From Saccharospirillum sp. (GTDB lineage: Bacteria; Pseudomonadota; Gammaproteobacteria; Pseudomonadales; Natronospirillaceae): a stretch of DNA of 51,453 nt. Where the stretch lies: assembly GCA_022565595.1 (NCBI GenBank), contig JAIUML010000030.1:1-51453 (forward strand), given 5' to 3'. Within the stretch, counting starts at the first letter, position 1. Each line of letters opens with the position of its first letter. A program made the translations under genes and the position numbers. Under the pieces are notes generated by a model, which saw nothing but the letters and a program-made list of their open reading frames with translations, did no database searches and was not told where the DNA came from. Of this stretch, positions 45,630 to 51,453 are shown piece after piece.

Positions 45630-45648
45630 GGGAACTCGACAGTGGTAC

Positions 45649-45763
45649 GTGGTGCGCTACCGGGTGGCCCTGTTTGGGGTCGCTGTGGATACATCCCTGT
45701 AAGCTCGACCGCAGCATCCATGCTGCGGACGCCCCCATACAGGGCCACCCGGCATCCCACCAC
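45649..45763. repeat. Long hairpin element, copy 3
   Basis: Arms GTGGTG...CCGGGTGGCCCTGT and ACAGGGCCACCCGG...CACCAC pair with one interior mismatch zone. The core, GGTCGCTGTGGATACATCC and CCGCAGCATCCATGCTGCGG, has the orientation of copy 1. It starts 19 bases after liuE. Confidence 0.85.
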
Positions 45764-45943
45764 TCACTACTCGGCATCGTTAAGCCTGCAAAACAGCCAA
45801 AGTTCCACGATTAATCAATGGCAATTTGGACAGCGTCAAAGGCGGGAACAAGCTTCGAATCACTTGGCTAAATTGCAAGTTGGAGCAGTACTTGAATGGC
45901 AAATTTTTCAAGTTAGTAAAAGCTGGTTAAGCCGAATATGAAA
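45764..45943. other. Spacer between hairpin copies 3 and 4
   Basis: This 180-base AT-richer stretch holds a frame ending KLRITWLNCKLEQYLNG then KFFKLVKAG and a stop (about 45805-45930), with no start or ribosome binding site. It may be the tail of a lost gene. I recognise no family. Confidence 0.3.
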
Positions 45944-46057
45944 GTGGCGGGATGCCGGGTACAGAGCCTTGGGGACGTCCGCAGCATGGATGCTGCGGTC
46001 GAGCGTACATGGACGTATTCACCGCGACCCCAAGGCCTGTACCCGGCAGCGCGCCAC
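45944..46057. repeat. Long hairpin element, copy 4
   Basis: Arms GTGGCG...TGCCGGGTACAG...CCTTGGGG pair with CCCCAAGG...CTGTACCCGGCA...CGCCAC. The core CCGCAGCATGGATGCTGCGG, then TCGAGCGTACATGGACG and TATTCACCGCGACC, is the reverse of copy 3, making an inverted pair. Confidence 0.85.
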
Positions 46058-46197
46058 GAACCACAGTCGCAAAATATAAAGTTTACAGAGACAAACGAAA
46101 CAACAAACCACGGTTCGACTGCCAAAAGCAACGAGAGCCGCTAAGCTAGAAGCACGCCCACAAGGCATGATTAACAACGACAACAGGAATGGGAACC

Positions 46198-47364
46198 ATG
46201 AGTAAAAGCATCCATAAACCCGGCTTTATCCTGGGTGATGCCCTCGACATCCCCACCTTCAGGGTATTGAAACAGGACGGCACCCTTTATAAAGGCGCCA
46301 GTGAACCGGACCTCGACAAAGACTTTGCGCTCAAACTCTATGATGACCTCGTCTTCATCCGAGTCCTCGATGAACGCATGGTCGGCGCACAGCGTCAGGG
46401 CCGGATACCTTTCTATTTGGCCTCACTGGGTGAAGAAGCCGCCAGCGTCGGCAGCGCCGCCGCCTTGCAATCGCAAGACATGATCTTCGCCCAGTATCGT
46501 GAACAGGGTGCGCTGCGCCATCGTGGATTTACCGTCGACCAGTTTATGGATCAATGCTTCTCCAACGAACGCGACCTCGGCAAGGGTCGGCAAATGCCGA
46601 TTCATTATGGTTGCAAAGCCTTGAACTACAACACCATCTCCTCACCCCTGGGCACGCAAATTCCCCAGGCCGCCGGTTACGCCTACGGGCAAAAACTGGA
46701 AGGTCTGGATGCCGTCACCATCTGCTATTTTGGTGAAGGCGCCGCCAGCGAAGGCGACTTTCATGCCGGCCTGAACATGGCCGCTGTGTTGAAAAGCCCG
46801 ACTATCTTCTTGTGCCGCAATAACGGTTACGCCATTTCCACGCCTTCATCCGAACAGTTCCTGGGCGATGGCGTCGCCTCGCGTGGGGTGGGGTATGGCA
46901 TAGCGACCTTGAGGGTGGATGGTAACGACCTCCTGGCCGTTTATGCCGCTACCCAGGCTGCTCGGGAGTATGCCCTTGAACATCAAGCGCCGGTCCTGAT
47001 CGAGGCGATGAGTTATCGGCTGGGTGCGCATTCCACCTCGGACGACCCGACCGGTTATCGCTCCAAAGAGGAAGAAGCCAAGTGGGCGAAGAAGGACCCG
47101 ATTCTGCGTTACAAGCATTGGCTCACCGAGAAAGGCTGGTGGAACGATGAAGAAGAAAAAGCACTTTATGCGAGTCACCGTGAAACCATTCTGGCTTCCC
47201 TGAAGCTGGCCGAAAAACGGCCGATGCCGAAGATCGATGAGATCATCAACGATGTCTACGACACGCCAACCCCTCAGTTGCAGCAGCAGCTGAAACAACT
47301 GAAAGCCCACATTCGCAAATACCCCGACAAGTATCCAAAAACGTCCGGGAGGTTGGACGCATGA
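46198..47364 (+). CDS. bkdA1: Branched-chain 2-oxoacid dehydrogenase E1 alpha subunit
   Basis: The 388-residue thiamine-diphosphate enzyme subunit decarboxylates the 2-oxoacids of leucine, isoleucine and valine. The ThDP/Mg segment is [55 protein letters not shown] is the phosphorylation-loop region conserved in BCKDH E1 alpha. The ATG at 46198 is chosen with GGAATGGGAA upstream; the ATG three codons earlier would sit on that ribosome binding site. Its stop overlaps the bkdA2 start (ATGA). The gene follows hairpin copy 4 by 140 bases, where its promoter is expected. Confidence 0.9.
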   Translation: MSKSIHKPGFILGDALDIPTFRVLKQDGTLYKGASEPDLDKDFALKLYDDLVFIRVLDERMVGAQRQGRIPFYLASLGEEAASVGSAAALQSQDMIFAQYREQGALRHRGFTVDQFMDQCFSNERDLGKGRQMPIHYGCKALNYNTISSPLGTQIPQAAGYAYGQKLEGLDAVTICYFGEGAASEGDFHAGLNMAAVLKSPTIFLCRNNGYAISTPSSEQFLGDGVASRGVGYGIATLRVDGNDLLAVYAATQAAREYALEHQAPVLIEAMSYRLGAHSTSDDPTGYRSKEEEAKWAKKDPILRYKHWLTEKGWWNDEEEKALYASHRETILASLKLAEKRPMPKIDEIINDVYDTPTPQLQQQLKQLKAHIRKYPDKYPKTSGRLDA

Positions 47365-48338
47365 GTCAGATGAATTTATTGCAGTCGATCAACAATGCGC
47401 TCGATACCGCCATGGCGGCGGATGACAAGGTGGTCTGTTTTGGTGAAGACGTCGGCCACTTCGGTGGGGTGTTCCGGGCGACCAGTCACCTCCAGGAAAA
47501 GTATGGCCGTGGGCGGTGCTTCAATACGCCCCTGACCGAGCAAGGCATTATCGGTTTTGCCAACGGCATGGCCAGCCAGGGCCACAAGCCGGTGGCGGAA
47601 ATTCAGTTTGGTGATTACATCTTTCCGGCCTTTGACCAGATCGTGAACGAGACGGCGAAGTTCCGGTATCGCAGTGGTAACGAATTCAACGTCGGCGGTT
47701 TGACCATCCGCACACCCTACGGTGGTGGCATACGCGGCGGCCATTATCACAGCCAGAGCCCGGAAGCCTATTTTGCTCACACCCCTGGCTTAAAAATTGT
47801 GGTGCCGCGTAATCCTCATCAGGCGAAAGGTTTGTTGCTGGCGTCCATTCGTGACGACAACCCGGTGATCTTTTTCGAACCCAAGCGTTTGTATCGTGCT
47901 TCGGTTGGCGATGTGCCGGAGGAAGACTATGAATTGCCGATAGGCGTGGCCGAAGTTGTGCGCGAAGGCAAGGACGTTACCCTCCTTGCCTGGGGCGCCC
48001 AGATGGAAATCATCTCCGAAGCCGCCGTCATGGCAGAAAAAGACGGCATCGATTGCGAAGTGATTGACCTGCGCTCCATCCTGCCATGGGACATCGACAC
48101 CGTAGTGGCATCGACCCAGAAAACCGGTCGGCTGATTGTCAGCCACGAAGCGCCCATCACCAACGGTTTTGGTGCCGAGATCGCCGCCACCGTTCAGGAG
48201 CAGGCGTTTCTGTATCTGGAAGCACCCATTATGCGGGTATGCGGCATCGATGTGCCCTTCCCGTTGTCGCACGAAACCGAGTATATGCCGGATGCGACCA
48301 AGGTGTATGAAGCCATTAAAGCCAGTGTGAATTATTGA
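47361..48338 (+). CDS. bkdA2: Branched-chain 2-oxoacid dehydrogenase E1 beta subunit
   Basis: The 325-residue subunit completes the E1 heterotetramer. Landmarks are [50 protein letters not shown] and [23 protein letters not shown]. The C-terminal transketolase domain contains [12 protein letters not shown] and [13 protein letters not shown]. It lies 10 bases before bkdB and overlaps bkdA1 by four bases. Together they feed acyl groups to the E2 core. Confidence 0.92.
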   Translation: MSQMNLLQSINNALDTAMAADDKVVCFGEDVGHFGGVFRATSHLQEKYGRGRCFNTPLTEQGIIGFANGMASQGHKPVAEIQFGDYIFPAFDQIVNETAKFRYRSGNEFNVGGLTIRTPYGGGIRGGHYHSQSPEAYFAHTPGLKIVVPRNPHQAKGLLLASIRDDNPVIFFEPKRLYRASVGDVPEEDYELPIGVAEVVREGKDVTLLAWGAQMEIISEAAVMAEKDGIDCEVIDLRSILPWDIDTVVASTQKTGRLIVSHEAPITNGFGAEIAATVQEQAFLYLEAPIMRVCGIDVPFPLSHETEYMPDATKVYEAIKASVNY

Positions 48339-48348
48339 GGAACCGGTC

Positions 48349-49938
48349 ATGACTGAAGATTTTATACTGCCGGACATCGGTGAAGGCATCGTAGAGTGCG
48401 AACTGGTGGAATGGCTGGTGGAAGAGGGCGACATGGTGCTGGAAGACCAGCCCGTAGCCGATGTACAAACCGACAAGGCGCTGGTGCAGATCCCGGCCAA
48501 GCATGCTGGCCGGATCGTGAAGCGTTATGTCGAGCAAGGCGAAATTGCCAAAGTGCATGCGCCACTTTTTGCATTGGATATTGAAGCAAACGCTGCAATG
48601 GCGGAAGACAAAAAACCAGCCGTTGAAGCCGTCCCTACAGAACCGAAACCAGAACCCGCTGCGGCACATGCCGAAGTCCCATCCACAAACCACGAAGAAG
48701 ACTTCATTCTGCCGGACATCGGCGAAGGCATTGTCGAGTGTGAACTGGTGGAATGGCTGGTGGAAGAAGGCGACACCGTAACGGAAGATCAGCCAGTGGC
48801 CGATGTACAAACCGACAAGGCCCTGGTGCAGATCCCCGCCAAGCACGCTGGCATCGTGATCAAACGCTACGTCGAGCAGGGCGACATCGCCAAGGTGCAC
48901 TCACCCCTGTTCCGCCTGGCCCGTGCCGATGGTGGCGACATGCCCCACCCAGCGCCGAACGTTGCGCCAGCCAAAGCACCCGAAGCCGTCAGCGTAACCC
49001 GGCAACAGGTCGCCAGCACAGACAGCAATCGACGCAAGGTGCTCGCCACACCGTCGGTAAGACGCCTCGCCAGAGAGCATGAAGTCGAACTGAATGACGT
49101 ACCCGCCTCCGGCAAGAATGGACGAGTGTTGAAAGAAGACATGCTGCGTTACCTTGGCGAGTTGGAGCCCGCCGCTAAAGCCGAAACAAAGCCCAAAACC
49201 GAGCGCCATACCCAAACACGCCAGAGCGACAACGGGGTAGAAGTCATACCCATGAAAGGCGTGCGCGCAGCCATGGCCAAACAGATGTTGAACTCGGTAC
49301 AAACAATACCGCACTTCACCTACGCCGAAGAAGTCGACATCACCGAACTCAACCGCCTACGCAGAAAGCTGAACCAACGCCTGGAAAGCGAAGGCCTGAA
49401 GCTGACGCTGATGAGCCTCTTCATCAAGAGCCTCTCCCTCGCACTGGCACGCCACCCCATCGTCAACAGCCATATGAAAGATGATGCAGTAGAGATTCAC
49501 CAGTTCGCCGACCATCACATTGGTATGGCAGTAGACAGCCCAATGGGCCTGTTGGTGCCGAACATCAAGGGCGTCAATCACCTAAGCCTGAAAGAAATTT
49601 CAGCCGAAGTAAAACGCCTAACCGATGCAGGCCGAGCCGGCAGGCTGGGACCGGATGACCTCAAAGGCGGCACCATTACCATCTCCAACATCGGCGCCAT
49701 TGGCGGCACCGTCACCACCCCCATCGTCAACAAACCCGAAGTCGCCATCGTCGGCATCGGCCGCCTGCAACGTCTGCCAAGACCCAACGACAGGGATGAA
49801 CTCGAAATCCGCGAGATCATCCAGGTAAGCTGGTCCGGCGACCACCGAGTACTGGACGGCGGCACCATAGCTCGCTTTAACAACGACTGGAAAGCCATGC
49901 TGGAGCAGCCCGACGAAATGTTGTTGTGGATGGTTTAA
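48349..49938 (+). CDS. bkdB: Branched-chain 2-oxoacid dehydrogenase E2 with two lipoyl domains
   Basis: The 529-residue acyltransferase begins with two lipoyl domains (residues 3-74 and 117-188), lipoate on K43 and K157 in QTDKALVQI. I count 65 of 72 identical residues between them, so the duplication is recent or kept homogeneous. A Glu/Ala/Pro linker joins them. The peripheral-subunit-binding domain is LATPSVRRLAREHEVELNDVPASGKNGRV (about 230-265). The catalytic domain ends with SWSGDHRVLDGGTIARFNNDW, His and Asp active. Pseudomonas BkdB has one lipoyl domain. No E3 (lpdV) gene follows, so the shared dihydrolipoamide dehydrogenase must serve. Confidence 0.92.
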   Translation: MTEDFILPDIGEGIVECELVEWLVEEGDMVLEDQPVADVQTDKALVQIPAKHAGRIVKRYVEQGEIAKVHAPLFALDIEANAAMAEDKKPAVEAVPTEPKPEPAAAHAEVPSTNHEEDFILPDIGEGIVECELVEWLVEEGDTVTEDQPVADVQTDKALVQIPAKHAGIVIKRYVEQGDIAKVHSPLFRLARADGGDMPHPAPNVAPAKAPEAVSVTRQQVASTDSNRRKVLATPSVRRLAREHEVELNDVPASGKNGRVLKEDMLRYLGELEPAAKAETKPKTERHTQTRQSDNGVEVIPMKGVRAAMAKQMLNSVQTIPHFTYAEEVDITELNRLRRKLNQRLESEGLKLTLMSLFIKSLSLALARHPIVNSHMKDDAVEIHQFADHHIGMAVDSPMGLLVPNIKGVNHLSLKEISAEVKRLTDAGRAGRLGPDDLKGGTITISNIGAIGGTVTTPIVNKPEVAIVGIGRLQRLPRPNDRDELEIREIIQVSWSGDHRVLDGGTIARFNNDWKAMLEQPDEMLLWMV

Positions 49939-49946
49939 GCCTGGAA

Positions 49947-49973
49947 GGCGTCGATAGTGATATCGACGCTTTC
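49947..49973 (+). terminator. Terminator of the bkd operon
   Basis: GCGTCGAT and ATCGACGC pair around a 6-base loop and are followed by TTTC, eight bases after bkdB. The same hairpin sequence recurs downstream of the CPBP protease gene. Confidence 0.6.
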
Positions 49974-50312
49974 GCTTGCTTAAGATTCAATTAATGTAGA
50001 GGTGCTTTCTTTAATCTGACCATTGGATGTTAGACGAGAGTCAAGTCATCAGCCATTACAGCGAACTTGATGAAGGTCAAATTGTCCAGTAGCGATATGG
50101 GCAGGCCGTGTTCCTTGGCATTAACAAGCTCCTCTTTCCGTTGATGAGTCCGTTCTAGCGGGTGAAGTTCAGGCACCCGGTGGATACCTATGGACAGTGC
50201 ATGCAATACCCGTCCATCATCTAGTCGAATATGGCGAGATAAACTACTCTTTAATTTTTCGCATTGGATTGCTGTGCCTTTATGGGGTAGTCGGGAAAAA
50301 GGGAGCAAAGTA
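49974..50312. other. Intergenic region before the CPBP protease gene
   Basis: The 339 bases include a minus-strand frame (50030-50350) of ordinary amino acid composition, ending ISLLDNLTFIKFAVMADDL. It has no clear start signal, overlaps the next gene and is unrecognised, so I do not call it a gene. The promoter of the protease gene should lie near its 3' end. Confidence 0.35.
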
Positions 50313-51116
50313 ATGACAGAACGTACATCAACGGAATCCAGGAGTACCACGGAAAGCTCAGGTGAATTAAAGACGGATGGGGAGTCTCAGCCTAGTCCGT
50401 CGGTTGGCAAGTCTATAGTCTGGCTAATCGTCTTTGCATTGCTGTTTTATGGTGCCGTCATTATTTATGGACTGGTATATGGTGGCTATTTGGTCTTGAT
50501 TGAACCTGATCGTTTTTCAGATCGCCAGGCAGTCGAGGACGCCATCAGGAATGCCATGATAAGCCCTTCGGGAATCGCGATGACTTTTGCAATTCAAGCG
50601 ATCCTTATTATTCCTTTAATCATGTGGGCTTCGAATTTTGCTCATCAATCCTGGCGTAAGACATTGGCATTCAAGCCTGTTCGCTCGTCAGTTCTGGGGT
50701 TGTGGTTTCTGGTGTATGTCATTTATTTCGTGCTGCAGGGTATTGCTCAAAGTTTTGTACCGATAGAGCATGAGGACATCATCTCGTCTTTGGCTGGCAG
50801 TAGCCACCTTGGCCTGGCGTTGGGTATGGTTTTGGTTGCGCCAGTTATTGAAGAACTGGTTTTCCGCGGTTATCTGTTCAAGGCGTGGCGGCACACGCGT
50901 CTGGGGCTTTGGGGTACTCTTGTTCTCACTTCTTTGTTGTTTACGGTTGTTCATGCGGCTCAGTACTCAATCATGTTGCTCCTTTATGTCTTTGCTCTAT
51001 CCATTTTGCTGGGTATTGCGCGAGAAAAAACGGGTTCTATCTGGACTCCGATAATGATTCATTCGTTCAATAATCTGATTGCTGTTATTGCTCTTGTTTA
51101 TGTAGGGATGGTTTAG
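50313..51116 (+). CDS. CPBP family intramembrane metalloprotease
   Basis: The 267-residue protein has a Ser/Thr/Glu-rich cytosolic N-terminus (about 40 residues) and then six or more membrane segments. The CPBP (CAAX protease and bacteriocin-processing) motifs are in order: EELVFRG with E180, E181 and R185, then LLFTVVHAAQY and MIHSFNN. The Glu and His residues form the intramembrane active site. The ATG at 50313 has GGGAG about eight bases upstream; a long in-frame extension upstream is not family-like. Substrate unknown; roles in bacteriocin processing or self-immunity occur in the family. No peptide gene is visible beside it. Confidence 0.85.
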   Translation: MTERTSTESRSTTESSGELKTDGESQPSPSVGKSIVWLIVFALLFYGAVIIYGLVYGGYLVLIEPDRFSDRQAVEDAIRNAMISPSGIAMTFAIQAILIIPLIMWASNFAHQSWRKTLAFKPVRSSVLGLWFLVYVIYFVLQGIAQSFVPIEHEDIISSLAGSSHLGLALGMVLVAPVIEELVFRGYLFKAWRHTRLGLWGTLVLTSLLFTVVHAAQYSIMLLLYVFALSILLGIAREKTGSIWTPIMIHSFNNLIAVIALVYVGMV

Positions 51117-51128
51117 GTCGAGTTCTGG

Positions 51129-51170
51129 GGTCGGCTATCGCCGACTACGTCGATGATGATATCGACGCTC
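51129..51170. repeat. Double-hairpin unit, copy 1
   Basis: TCGGC-TATC-GCCGA (51131-51144) is followed by CGTCGAT-ATCGACG (51148-51167). The second hairpin nearly equals that after bkdB. It lies 12 bases after the protease gene and could be its terminator. Confidence 0.7.
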
Positions 51171-51235
51171 CAGTGGGGGAAGATTGGCGAGTTGATTTGC
51201 TATTGACGCGGAAGGTAGTAACTCGTGAATTAGGG

Positions 51236-51275
51236 TCGGAGTACGCCGACTGCGTCGATGGGGACATCGACACTC
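51236..51275. repeat. Double-hairpin unit, copy 2
   Basis: TCGG-CCGA (51236-51249) is followed by GTCGATG-GGGA-CATCGAC (51254-51271) and ACTC. It is similar to copy 1 throughout, 107 bases further on, and ends exactly where the intron-like sequence begins. Confidence 0.7.
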
Positions 51276-51453
51276 GTGTGCCCGGCATGGGCCAGAACTT
51301 GTTACCTGAAAGGAGGTAACCGGAAGTAGTGACGACAACCGTAGCGAAACGCAAGGGGGAAGCCGTGAGGTCAGCCTGAAAGAAGCGCGTAGCAAAAGCA
51401 CGACCGCAGGAATACGAACAGACAGTGAGGCCGGGTGTGGGCGATGAGTGCGC
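51276..51453 (+). mobile_element. Group II intron, 5' end (partial)
   Basis: The sequence begins GTGTGCCCGGCATGGGCC, matching the GUGYG 5' consensus of group II introns. It continues with a GTTACCT/AGGTAAC hairpin (51301-51320) and purine-rich domain I-like sequence including GAAGCCGTGAGGTCAGCCTG and AAAGAAGCGCGTAGCAAAAG. I recognise this as similar to proteobacterial group II intron RNA upstream of the maturase gene. Domains IV-VI and the reverse transcriptase lie beyond the window edge. Confidence 0.6.

Noticed and set aside
45697-45702. Single TGTAAG in hairpin copy 3
   Set aside because: No second box 11 bases away; it belongs to the conserved hairpin core, so it is not part of the lipoprotein regulon element.
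50030-50350. Minus-strand 106-codon frame between bkdB and the CPBP protease gene
   Set aside because: Composition is plausible, but the start overlaps the protease coding region, no ribosome binding site is visible and no family is recognised.
50313-51116. Bacteriocin or microcin locus suggested by the CPBP protease, with tldDE in the same window
   Set aside because: No precursor peptide, modification enzyme or exporter is near either; tldDE is far away and widely conserved as a housekeeping pair.
51129-51275. Two similar units considered as a CRISPR or tandem-repeat array
   Set aside because: Only two units, each internally self-complementary and diverged, with unequal spacing; no cas gene.

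Overview
The window looks like chromosome from a marine or halophilic gammaproteobacterium. The evidence is moderately high GC, tight operons with ATGA overlaps, many lipoproteins with a lipobox, a liu/bkd branched-chain amino acid module of the Pseudomonas/Oceanospirillales type, and a DgcN/DgcA D-glutamate module known from marine Proteobacteria. The genus cannot be fixed from sequence alone. I saw no tRNA, rRNA or CRISPR array.

Left part (1-14.8 kb): a subtilase remnant lies between a probable insertion-sequence end and a rearrangement point. It is followed by a dimethylglycine-dehydrogenase-like flavoenzyme, divergent from an Asp/Glu-type racemase, a GNAT acetyltransferase and small DUF2750 and DUF1761 proteins. 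Next come an operon of a duplicated DUF1538 membrane protein with a PII-like and a CBS-domain protein, then tldD-tldE, a ChaC-type gene that has lost its substrate-loop segment, and a large lipoprotein.

Middle part (15-25.8 kb): dgcN-dgcA (D-glutamate to N-acetyl-D-glutamate to N-acetyl-L-glutamate) lies downstream of a polar amino acid ABC transporter (binding protein and two permeases, no ATPase), with a divergent LysR regulator. A PPK2 polyphosphate kinase, a dead YpeA-like acetyltransferase and a phnDCEE phosphonate/phosphite-type transporter follow. The transporter has an 11-bp-periodic Pho-box-like element upstream and no catabolic genes beside it.

Lipoprotein region (25.8-37.4 kb): three large lipoprotein genes each carry the same upstream element, two TGTAAG boxes 11 bp apart. 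The adjacent gene encodes a 1054-residue STAND/MalT-like ATPase with an OmpR/SARP-type winged helix and a BTAD-like tail. This looks like an undescribed local regulon and is the best candidate for a new system here. DUF3299, DUF3047 and DUF2244 genes follow.

Right part (37.4-51.4 kb): liuA, a second acyl-CoA dehydrogenase, liuB, liuC, liuD and liuE, then bkdA1-bkdA2-bkdB, together take leucine-derived 2-oxoacids to acetoacetate and acetyl-CoA. A perfect 18-bp palindrome before liuA is a likely LiuR operator. Four long hairpin elements, with a shared core and copy-specific self-complementary arms, lie in the two gaps of this cluster as two inverted pairs. A CPBP intramembrane protease gene is flanked by related small hairpins. 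The last hairpin is followed directly by what looks like the 5' end of a group II intron running off the window.
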